A DNA stretch of 14,543 bases from an uncultured bacterium (lineage in GTDB: Bacteria; Verrucomicrobiota; Kiritimatiellia; RFP12; UBA1067), in contig CACZAK010000099.1 of assembly GCA_902779075.1 (NCBI GenBank), positions 1 to 14,543 on the forward strand, given 5' to 3'. A model generated the notes under the pieces. It was not told the DNA's origin, searched no databases, and saw only the letters and a program-made list of their open reading frames with translations. Below are positions 7,788-13,187 of the stretch, in pieces; position 1 is the first letter of the stretch; each line of letters starts with the position of its first letter. The position numbers and the translations under genes are program-made.

Positions 7788-9367
7788 TTCTCCTCAGTGA
7801 CGACGACCGTCTCAATGCCGAGGGCCTTGCCAAGCTTCTTGATTTCCGCCGCGTGGTGTCCGACGCCGAGCGCGAAATGGTGCGTCGGCCCCTCCATCGA
7901 CCAGCGACGGAGGAATGTGCGCACGTCGGGGAGGAACTTGCCGTGGGTGTTCGTGTTGCCTGTCGGGGGGATGGGGCCTGCGAGCGACTCACCCTCGGCC
8001 ACGATGAACTTAAACGAGCCGTCCGCCTTGAGACCGAGAGACATCATCGTAATCGGCCCTTCCTTGATGTTGAACTCAACGCCCGCGCCGCTGCCCGGCT
8101 TGCCATGGTACTTCTTGAGCGAGCGAAGGACGGGCTTCTTCGAGGCAATGTTGAGATGATGGGGCCCGTCGTGTCCGACAAGCACCGTGTCGCGTTCGAA
8201 GTCGATTGGGTGGAACTCCGCGAAGCTGCCGCCGATGTCGAGACGGTCGAAGATCATCATCGCGACGCAGTTCTTGAGGTCGAACTCGCCGCACATCGGG
8301 AAGCCTGCCGACGTGAGAAGCGAGTTGCCGACGATGAAGTTGGTGACGAGCTCGCGCGTCGGAGAGCCGGCCTCGCCCTCGTAGTAGTAGGCAAAGCCGT
8401 CGAGGTTGCGCTTCGCGATAAACTTCTCGAGCGCACACGCGGCCTTTGCCGCGACGTCGAGGTCCCTGGCTGTCAGCTTCTCGGTCCAGGGGTCGGAAAC
8501 GGGATCGGGGGTGTCAAAAAAGTCGAGGATGCGCTTTTTCATCGCCTCGACGTCCGCCGTGACCGGCTCGCGGTAGAAAGGCATGATCTCGTCTGGCTCA
8601 CAGAGGGCGACGTGGCAGCCGAACGTGCGCGAAACCGCCGTCGGATCGACCTGCATGTCGTACATCGCCTCAAGGACGTGTCCCATAAGGCCAATGCGGG
8701 CACGGCGAAGATCGTGCAAGACATGCGCGACGGCACACCACTGACGAATCTCCTCTTCGGCCTTCGCGTCGCCCTCCAGCTTGCCGATCACGACATCGGC
8801 GACGGGACGCCCGTAGCGGATGGCAACGCCGGTGAATTCCGGCACGGAGCAAAGGTCGTCGTTGTAGAGCTGCTTGTAGATCGTGGCGTGTTCGTAGTCG
8901 AGCTTCGAGTCGGGCTGAAGCGCAACAAGGACAATGGGGCAGTTTAGTTCGCGCACAAACGGAGCGAAAGTGGAGCTGGTCGCATACGTCACCATGTCCA
9001 CAAAAAGCAAGTCGAGATCCGCCGCCTTCATCGCCGGAATCAGCGACGCCGCCTTCTCTGGATTGTCCGAGATGCCGAACGAGGTGACCTTGACTTCGTG
9101 CGACGAGACGCGCTTCTCAAAGACAGCAGCTTTCTTGAGCATGTCCTCGTAAAGCCCCGGACACTGCTTCCAGTAAGTGTCGAGCCCTACGCTCACGACG
9201 CCCACGTTCGCCGTAAGCGGCTTGCGCCGTTCGACGCGAGGCGAAGCATCCGTCACCTTGTCGCCGCAGTGCGGGATTGTCGGCGAGTCGAAAGAAGGAT
9301 CGGCCACGCCGCATGCAGCCGCAACCGGCAGCGCGGCAAAAGCGAATAACGCGAGACGGCACATCAT
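7784..9367 (-). CDS. Exported L-arabinose/L-fucose isomerase family protein
   Basis: 527 residues from the ATG at 9367. This start is chosen because AGGAGA (9374-9379) lies 6 nt upstream and because upstream codons belong to another gene in a different frame. Residues from about 52 follow the isomerase fold: VGVVSVGLDTYWKQCPGLYE, then FAYYYEGEAGSPTRELVTNF with IVGNSLL, GEFDLKN, GGSFAEFH, GHDGPHH, FIVAEGE, GNTNT and EGPTHHFALGVGH. Glu330, Glu361 and His residues around 386-404 and 496-497 are candidate metal and catalytic residues. Family members interconvert aldoses and ketoses in the cytoplasm. Here residues 1-22 (MMCRLALFAFAALPVAAACG, then VA) look like a Sec signal, and Cys19 could be a lipobox-like cysteine. 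A roughly 50-residue leader and linker thus precede the usual N-terminus. The gene starts in the stop of the short upstream ORF (ATGA) and ends in the next start. Substrate unproven. Confidence 0.85.
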   Translation of the reverse strand: MMCRLALFAFAALPVAAACGVADPSFDSPTIPHCGDKVTDASPRVERRKPLTANVGVVSVGLDTYWKQCPGLYEDMLKKAAVFEKRVSSHEVKVTSFGISDNPEKAASLIPAMKAADLDLLFVDMVTYATSSTFAPFVRELNCPIVLVALQPDSKLDYEHATIYKQLYNDDLCSVPEFTGVAIRYGRPVADVVIGKLEGDAKAEEEIRQWCAVAHVLHDLRRARIGLMGHVLEAMYDMQVDPTAVSRTFGCHVALCEPDEIMPFYREPVTADVEAMKKRILDFFDTPDPVSDPWTEKLTARDLDVAAKAACALEKFIAKRNLDGFAYYYEGEAGSPTRELVTNFIVGNSLLTSAGFPMCGEFDLKNCVAMMIFDRLDIGGSFAEFHPIDFERDTVLVGHDGPHHLNIASKKPVLRSLKKYHGKPGSGAGVEFNIKEGPITMMSLGLKADGSFKFIVAEGESLAGPIPPTGNTNTHGKFLPDVRTFLRRWSMEGPTHHFALGVGHHAAEIKKLGKALGIETVVVTEEK

Positions 9368-9720
9368 TTGTCTTCTCCTGTTGTACGGTTTGCTTTTGTA
9401 GTATAGCATATTCCCAAACGAAAAAAGACTCTTCTGTACTTCGCAACGCCTGCTTTGTAGTAGTGCGCGACGATGCTGGATGCGTATTCCCTCGTCAGCG
9501 GCAGGTCTTCGAGACCCAAGCTGCTCGCCGCGCCGAGCCGGTTCGTGTACGGGCTGTCGTCTTTGTGCGACATCTTCTCGAACACGGGCCAGAACGGCCG
9601 GCCGCGGAAAGCCGGGCTCTCCCAGCTCTTCGCGTCGGGCCGCGCAACCATCGTGGCGGCCTCCAGCGTGGGTGCAACGGTCGCGGCCAGCACCATCATG
9701 CAAACGGCGGCATTTACCAT
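9364..9720 (-). CDS. Short secreted protein, possibly a truncated first gene of the operon
   Basis: 118 residues. I do not recognise the family. The ATG has a strong site, AAAGGAG, at 9726-9732. Residues 1-22 (MVNAAVCMMVLAATVAPTLE, then AA) form a signal peptide. The next part, including SWESPAFRGRPFWPVFEKMS and LPLTREYASSIVAHYYKAGV, has GC-rich third positions like its neighbours. After about position 9430 the sequence turns AT-rich and the peptide tail (FFRLGICYTTKANRTTGEDK) has no coding character, which suggests that the body of a longer secreted protein was lost and the frame now reads through the leader of the next gene. It ends in an ATGA overlap with the isomerase, so it may still couple translation into the operon. 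It could instead be an intact small protein; no homologue can be named by eye. Confidence 0.55.
   Translation of the reverse strand: MVNAAVCMMVLAATVAPTLEAATMVARPDAKSWESPAFRGRPFWPVFEKMSHKDDSPYTNRLGAASSLGLEDLPLTREYASSIVAHYYKAGVAKYRRVFFRLGICYTTKANRTTGEDK
9400..9408 (-). promoter_or_regulatory. Possible internal extended -10 promoter before the isomerase
   Basis: On the minus strand TGC-TATACT (extended -10) lies in an AT-rich stretch, with the hexamer at 9400-9405. No good -35 is present (TCTTTT at a 17-bp spacing). A start near 9393 would leave a leader of roughly 26 nt containing AGGAGA before the ATG at 9367. It lies inside the tail of the short upstream ORF. Weak, sequence pattern only. Confidence 0.3.
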
Positions 9721-9828
9721 ATTGACTCCTTTATTCCTCTGGAGGGTTCCGGTTTTGCGCGGCGGAGATTATCGGCATATCCCGCAACGCGTTCAGGCAA
9801 GACACCCCTGCCAAGTTTGTCGATATAA

Positions 9829-9834
9829 ATTATA
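9829..9834 (-). promoter_or_regulatory. -10 box of the glycosidase operon promoter
   Basis: TATAAT on the minus strand in the context GTGGTATAAT. It is exactly 16 bp downstream of the 43-bp shared element. There is no consensus -35: the last six bases of the element read TCTTTT, suggesting that an activator is needed. A start near 9822 would give a leader of about 100 nt to the ATG at 9720. Confidence 0.6.
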
Positions 9835-9850
9835 CCACACCCCACCTCGG

Positions 9851-9893
9851 AAAAGATTTCCATTAGGCAAACAAAAACATTCTCAATTGGAAA
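9851..9893 (-). promoter_or_regulatory. Shared 43-bp operator/activator element, copy 1
   Basis: Identical over all 43 bp to positions 13098-13140. On the minus strand it begins TTTCCAATTGAG and ends TAATGGAAATCTTTT. It has outer inverted arms TTTCCA/TGGAAA. It also holds two imperfect direct half-sites of pattern CC-W-A-W-TG-R-R-AAT (9890-9879 and 9867-9856), 23 bp apart, the usual arrangement for AraC-type dimers. The proximal half-site abuts the -35 position. The likely binder is the XylR-type protein encoded from 13188; this is inference from proximity and class. Confidence 0.75.
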
Positions 9894-9929
9894 CAGAGGG
9901 AGGAGAGGGTCGATTAGAAAATCAGCTCG

Positions 9930-11048
9930 TCACACCATTGGCAGGTCGGGAAGCAGATGCAAGACCTCGTTCCAATAGAAATACGCCTCCAGTGCATTGG
10001 CTTTCTTCAACTTGTCCAGCACAAGGAACTGTCCAGACATTCTGTTTGCGACAAGCTTCTCAATCACATCCTTACTGCCCGAATAGCGCGTAACCGACCT
10101 TTTCCGTCTCAGTAGCAAAGCCGCTAAATATGCGGCCTTAGCTGCAGCAGTCTTCGCTTCAATGACGCCAAACCTCCCGCCATTGATGAGATCGCCGTGC
10201 ATCTTGTCGATTCCGCTCCTGATCAGTCGTTCATAGTTGGAATCGAGCTTCCTGCGCCGTATGTCAAATGTCGTAATGTCAAATGCAGTCTTTACGATAT
10301 CATTTAGCACGGATTCTGGAACACCTTTTACATTCTTGTATTCGGCTTCCAGCCGAACCTCATCCAAGAATGTTGTCCGAAAGACACCAAAATCGGAAAA
10401 ACACCCAAATAGCTGCGCTACGTCAAATAGCTGCTTGAACACCTGATGGGCAGAGTCTTCCATTCGTCGCGGACTGGCAAACGGGACACCTGTCGTGTTT
10501 GGCGCAAACGCAGTCAACTTGTCGCCAAGCGATGCATCAACATTTGGGATTCGTACCTTTGACTTGGCGCCTTCCAACAGAAGAAACGGACAATCAATCT
10601 CGACCTCTCGGGTGTTCCTCATGGCTATTCCGCATGCCTCCTCCACAACGTCCAGCAAGACGTAATGCGGAGTAGCCGTCGAGCCGTATTTTCCGCGATA
10701 GAACACTTTGTAATGGCGACGCGTCGGCGGTTCCGAGTCAGACTCCCGGACATCATTCTCCCACCGTGTGAACGGCGGATGCCTGACCCATTCCTTCATC
10801 TCGCTTTCAAACTTGTCCTTTGGCACTTGGCAGACTATGTCAATATCTACAGAGACCCGTTCGGGCTTGCCAAGAGCCAGAAGGAGCGAGGTTCCGCCTT
10901 TGAAGAGAAACGGCATGTCCGAAAGCGCCAATCGCTCAAGAAGAACGAAAGCATGCATCGTCCGTTCGAGGACGGCGGGATCCGCCATCTTCATGCGCTT
11001 GAATTCTGCCTCGATGTGCTTCTTGCTCAGCGTGTCCTTCGCTATCAT
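9930..11048 (-). CDS. abiEii: Nucleotidyltransferase toxin of the AbiEii/AbiGii family
   Basis: 372 residues. The DNA polymerase beta-like nucleotidyltransferase core is clear: FLFKGGTSLLLALG (residues 47-60) followed by SVDIDI (66-71, acidic pair Asp68 and Asp70), a third strand LLDVV with Asp133, and the family motif LGDKLTAFAP (174-183, Lys177), then HQVFKQLFDVAQL with Lys205 and Asp209. Family toxins modify tRNA or other targets by nucleotide transfer and act in abortive phage infection and type IV-like toxin-antitoxin systems. The start overlaps the stop of the upstream AbiEi-like gene by ATGA, the expected antitoxin-toxin order. It is lower in GC by eye than the sugar genes around it. 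No terminator is evident downstream; its stop is only 36 bp from the shared operator of the next operon. Family call strong; antiphage activity in this host untested. Confidence 0.9.
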   Translation of the reverse strand: MIAKDTLSKKHIEAEFKRMKMADPAVLERTMHAFVLLERLALSDMPFLFKGGTSLLLALGKPERVSVDIDIVCQVPKDKFESEMKEWVRHPPFTRWENDVRESDSEPPTRRHYKVFYRGKYGSTATPHYVLLDVVEEACGIAMRNTREVEIDCPFLLLEGAKSKVRIPNVDASLGDKLTAFAPNTTGVPFASPRRMEDSAHQVFKQLFDVAQLFGCFSDFGVFRTTFLDEVRLEAEYKNVKGVPESVLNDIVKTAFDITTFDIRRRKLDSNYERLIRSGIDKMHGDLINGGRFGVIEAKTAAAKAAYLAALLLRRKRSVTRYSGSKDVIEKLVANRMSGQFLVLDKLKKANALEAYFYWNEVLHLLPDLPMV

Positions 11049-11830
11049 GGCAAACTCCCGAACTTCTTCTTCAATTGCCGGTAGAACTTCTTGACCGCAT
11101 CATTCTCAATGCCCTCTGCAAACAGAGCATCACACAGGATGATCGTGTTCCGGCTTGCGAATCTCCGCCTGGAAATACGACGGAGAATAGATTGTGCATT
11201 TATCGAAAAACCCTGTATCGCACCACGCACGATCTCCTTATAGTCCCATTCATCGATGATCAATTCGGCTTCAGACGCTAAATCGACAAGGATCCCCTCA
11301 AGCGAGAGCGCTTTCCCGCTTTCATTCTCGTCATCACGCGTTATGGGGCGTATAATGAAATTCTCTGCCGTCTTCCGCTCGGACAGGAACGATGCCGCAC
11401 TTGGATTGACAATCACCCGAGGCTTTGGCCAAGTCGCTTCAAGTCTATCCCTAAGTTGCTCCATCACCGATCGGTCAATATACACGTACGTGTAAAACAT
11501 TCCGGGGAGATGGTGGAAGAAATCCACCAGCTGATGAGTCGACCAGCATTTTGATTCTGCATAAGGGAACCATTCGCTCAGCTTTGCGGACAATGTATTT
11601 ACTGGAGACACATAGTCAAACTTGCTCTTTTCGCAAATGGTCGACCAACCTCTCCCGGCAGATCGCATCAAGCCAGTTCTCCAAAGAGTGCTGACAAGAT
11701 TTCGTGAAGAACCATAAGAAAGAAGAGTGCCATTTTTCTCGGCAAAGGTTCTGAACACTATGTTTGGAACATAGTGCCTTTCTTTGAACGCATTCTTGAC
11801 GACGCTTTCCAGATCCTTGCTCGGCCTCAT
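11045..11830 (-). CDS. AbiEi-like antitoxin partner of the AbiEii toxin
   Basis: 261 residues from the ATG at 11830. An in-frame TTG at 11848 is rejected because it lies within the promoter, just upstream of the -10 box. The N-terminal 60 residues (DLESVVKNAFKERHYVPNIV, then FRTFAEKNGTLLSYGSSRNLVS and LWRTGLMRSAGRGWS) read like a winged-helix DNA-binding domain. The rest (ESKCWSTHQLVDFFHHLPGM, then FYTYVYIDRSVMEQLRDRL, and KTAENFIIRPIT) resembles the C-terminal part of AbiEi/DUF6577-type partners that sit beside AbiEii toxins. The expected role is to neutralise the toxin and repress its own promoter. The call rests mainly on gene order, the ATGA overlap, size and the wHTH look; sequence recognition alone is modest. 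Confidence 0.7.
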   Translation of the reverse strand: MRPSKDLESVVKNAFKERHYVPNIVFRTFAEKNGTLLSYGSSRNLVSTLWRTGLMRSAGRGWSTICEKSKFDYVSPVNTLSAKLSEWFPYAESKCWSTHQLVDFFHHLPGMFYTYVYIDRSVMEQLRDRLEATWPKPRVIVNPSAASFLSERKTAENFIIRPITRDDENESGKALSLEGILVDLASEAELIIDEWDYKEIVRGAIQGFSINAQSILRRISRRRFASRNTIILCDALFAEGIENDAVKKFYRQLKKKFGSLP

Positions 11831-11838
11831 CGTCAAGA

Positions 11839-11867
11839 AGTGTAGCAAATTATTGTTTGAATGACAA
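11839..11867 (-). promoter_or_regulatory. sigma70-like promoter of the AbiE pair, leaderless start
   Basis: On the minus strand TTGTCA (11862-11867), a 17-bp spacer and TACACT (11839-11844) preceded by TGC (extended -10). Only 8 nt separate the -10 box from the ATG at 11830, so transcription should start at or within a few bases of the start codon. No ribosome site can exist in the transcript. Confidence 0.6.
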
Positions 11868-11914
11868 GCGGCAACTTTTAGAAAAACTTGCTAACTGTCA
11901 TGTTTATGCCCAAA

Positions 11915-12043
11915 TCACTCTTCCACGCCCTCTTTCATAAATTCATAGGAAATTGAGATTTCGACTGTATAAACCCTTGTCTCGCCGGGGGCAAGGGGCT
12001 TTGGTTCGCGCCTAAGCGCCTCAAGGCACCAGAAATGATTTCC
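11915..12043 (-). pseudogene. C-terminal remnant of a lost gene, in frame after the deacetylase stop
   Basis: Directly after the deacetylase TGA (12046-12044) the same frame stays open for 42 codons and ends at TGA 11917-11915. The peptide includes WCLEALRREPKPLAPGETRV and ends in SYEFMKEGVEE. It has protein-like codon choice and looks like the final beta-strands of a mutarotase or carbohydrate-processing fold (a ..LAPGE.. strand turn is common there). It has no start codon or ribosome site. I read it as the 3' end of a gene whose front was deleted, joined to the deacetylase stop. Alternatively it is the tail of an extended deacetylase broken by a nonsense codon, though the deacetylase ends where its family usually does. 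Confidence 0.5.
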
Positions 12044-13021
12044 TCACCCAAGGAGGAGATCGAGGTCTTCCTGCGTCGGGGCGCGACCGTATTCGCTGAT
12101 TTCGTAAGTCTCCATGTATTTCGGAACGCGCCGACCGGGATAGCGCTCGCGCCAAGCGTCCGCAAAGCGCTCCGCGTCCGCGACCTTGCGAAACGCCCAA
12201 TATTTGCGCAGATACGCATTGCGCTTCGCTATGTCGCTGCGGTCGCCAAGTGCCTTGACCTCCCTGGTCGTGCCTTTATCCCACGGAAGCCAGTCGTAGA
12301 ACTGCGACACCTGCGCGTCGAGTCCGTCACACCACTTGTCCATGTATTCGTCGACGTCGAACATGACATCAGGTCTCAGTTCGCGTGGATATGTAAAGAG
12401 GTCGCACATGTAGAGGACTACCGGCCTCAAGCGCATTGGCTTCGCTTCCTCGCACCAGTGCGGAACGCCGAGAAGGTAGCCCGCATCCATCACGGCCTGG
12501 CCTGTGGCGCGGTGGTCGGCGTGGTAGTCGTTCGTGCGATGGGTGAAGATGAAGTCGGGCTCGTATTCGCGTATCTTCTTCGCCACGAGGCGGCGAACTT
12601 CGTCCGTCGGATAGAGGCCGCAGTCCGGATAGCCATAGATGTCGTAGCCGTCGAGTCCGAAACGGCGAGCCGCTTCCTCGGTCTCGGCGCGGCGCACCTT
12701 CGCTATTTCCGCCGGGGGCAATCTGTGGTGGCCCATGCTGCCGTCAGTCACCGAGACGAACTTGACCTTGAAGCCGCGTTCCACGAGACGGACAGTCGTG
12801 GCGCCGCAGATGATGTCCGCGTCATCGGGGTGTGCGCCTATCACCATCACTCGCGGCGGACCGGGGCGCCTCGCCTCGTATTCAGAAGACTTGGGTGGAC
12901 ACGCGGCGGCGCGGCGGCGTCCATGCGGCGGGGTTTCAGCCGTCCCAAAGGCCCCTTTAGTCGCGGCAGTCGCCGCAGCCAGTGCGCTTGCAGTCAAGAA
13001 TGCTCGTCTGTTGATTTCCAT
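12044..13021 (-). CDS. Tat-exported PIG-L (LmbE-like) zinc deacetylase
   Basis: 325 residues from the ATG at 13021, chosen because AGGA lies about 9 nt upstream and because a longer frame to 13117 would start upstream of the promoter. MEINRRAFLTASALAAATAA is a twin-arginine signal (NRRAFL). The PIG-L fold follows: RVMVIGAHPDDADII (AHPDD at 63-67), VSVTDGSMGHHRLP, RRAETEEAARRFG, FIFTHRTNDYHADHRATGQA (His167, Asp169, His170). His64, Asp67 and His170 are the expected zinc ligands and Asp66 the catalytic base. Family members remove N-acetyl groups from GlcNAc-type sugars and related conjugates. Export points to a glycan outside the cytoplasm. It is transcribed divergently from the XylR-type regulator and shares its 43-bp promoter element with the glycosidase operon, so co-regulation is likely. 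Substrate unknown. Confidence 0.9.
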   Translation of the reverse strand: MEINRRAFLTASALAAATAATKGAFGTAETPPHGRRRAAACPPKSSEYEARRPGPPRVMVIGAHPDDADIICGATTVRLVERGFKVKFVSVTDGSMGHHRLPPAEIAKVRRAETEEAARRFGLDGYDIYGYPDCGLYPTDEVRRLVAKKIREYEPDFIFTHRTNDYHADHRATGQAVMDAGYLLGVPHWCEEAKPMRLRPVVLYMCDLFTYPRELRPDVMFDVDEYMDKWCDGLDAQVSQFYDWLPWDKGTTREVKALGDRSDIAKRNAYLRKYWAFRKVADAERFADAWRERYPGRRVPKYMETYEISEYGRAPTQEDLDLLLG

Positions 13022-13075
13022 GCTTGTTCTTCCTTTCAAATCGTTGCTGTCGCCACTTCCAATTGCGACATAGAT

Positions 13076-13081
13076 ATTATA
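13076..13081 (-). promoter_or_regulatory. -10 box of the deacetylase promoter
   Basis: TATAAT on the minus strand in the context GTGGTATAAT, identical over 10 bp to the operon promoter, and 16 bp from copy 2 of the shared element. The predicted start near 13069 leaves a leader of about 48 nt containing AAAGGAAG before the ATG at 13021. Confidence 0.6.
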
Positions 13082-13097
13082 CCACGCACATGCATGC

Positions 13098-13140
13098 AAA
13101 AGATTTCCATTAGGCAAACAAAAACATTCTCAATTGGAAA
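13098..13140 (-). promoter_or_regulatory. Shared 43-bp operator/activator element, copy 2
   Basis: Exact copy of positions 9851-9893, in the same orientation and at the same 16-bp distance from a TATAAT box. Half-sites fall at 13137-13126 and 13114-13103. Its right edge is 8 bp from the -35 of the divergent regulator gene, so one bound dimer could act on both promoters (activation of the deacetylase, possible autoregulation). Confidence 0.75.
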
Positions 13141-13148
13141 ACATCCCC

Positions 13149-13178
13149 TTGTCCTTCGGGCGTAGAATTTGATATAAT
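13149..13178 (+). promoter_or_regulatory. sigma70-like promoter of the XylR-type regulator, leaderless start
   Basis: TTGTCC (13149-13154), an 18-bp spacer and a perfect TATAAT (13173-13178). Nine bases separate the -10 box from the ATG at 13188 and no Shine-Dalgarno sequence is present, so the mRNA is expected to be leaderless or nearly so. Confidence 0.6.
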
Positions 13179-13187
13179 GTAGCCACT

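Noticed and set aside
7694..8947. 417-codon plus-strand frame
   Set aside because: Antisense shadow of the isomerase gene, which has strong family motifs on the minus strand.
9368..9703. 112-residue N-terminal extension of the isomerase
   Set aside because: This stretch is out of frame with the short secreted ORF that has the better ribosome site and coding character. The isomerase has its own ribosome site and signal peptide at 9367.
11974..11997. CCCTTG/CAAGGG hairpin as a terminator for the deacetylase
   Set aside because: The stem is only 6 bp with a 12-nt loop and a poor T-run, and it lies inside the coding-like gene remnant.
12044..12046. Read-through or recoded TGA joining the deacetylase to the following 42 codons
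   Set aside because: The deacetylase already ends at a normal place for its family, and other genes here use TGA as stop (isomerase, beta-helix, esterase). Genuine recoding is unlikely, though a search of relatives would settle it.
13022..13117. 32-residue N-terminal extension of the PIG-L protein
   Set aside because: It would start upstream of the -10 box and inside the shared element, and would bury the Tat signal.
12035..13165. 376-codon plus-strand frame
   Set aside because: Antisense shadow of the PIG-L gene. It also spans the promoter region and the shared element.
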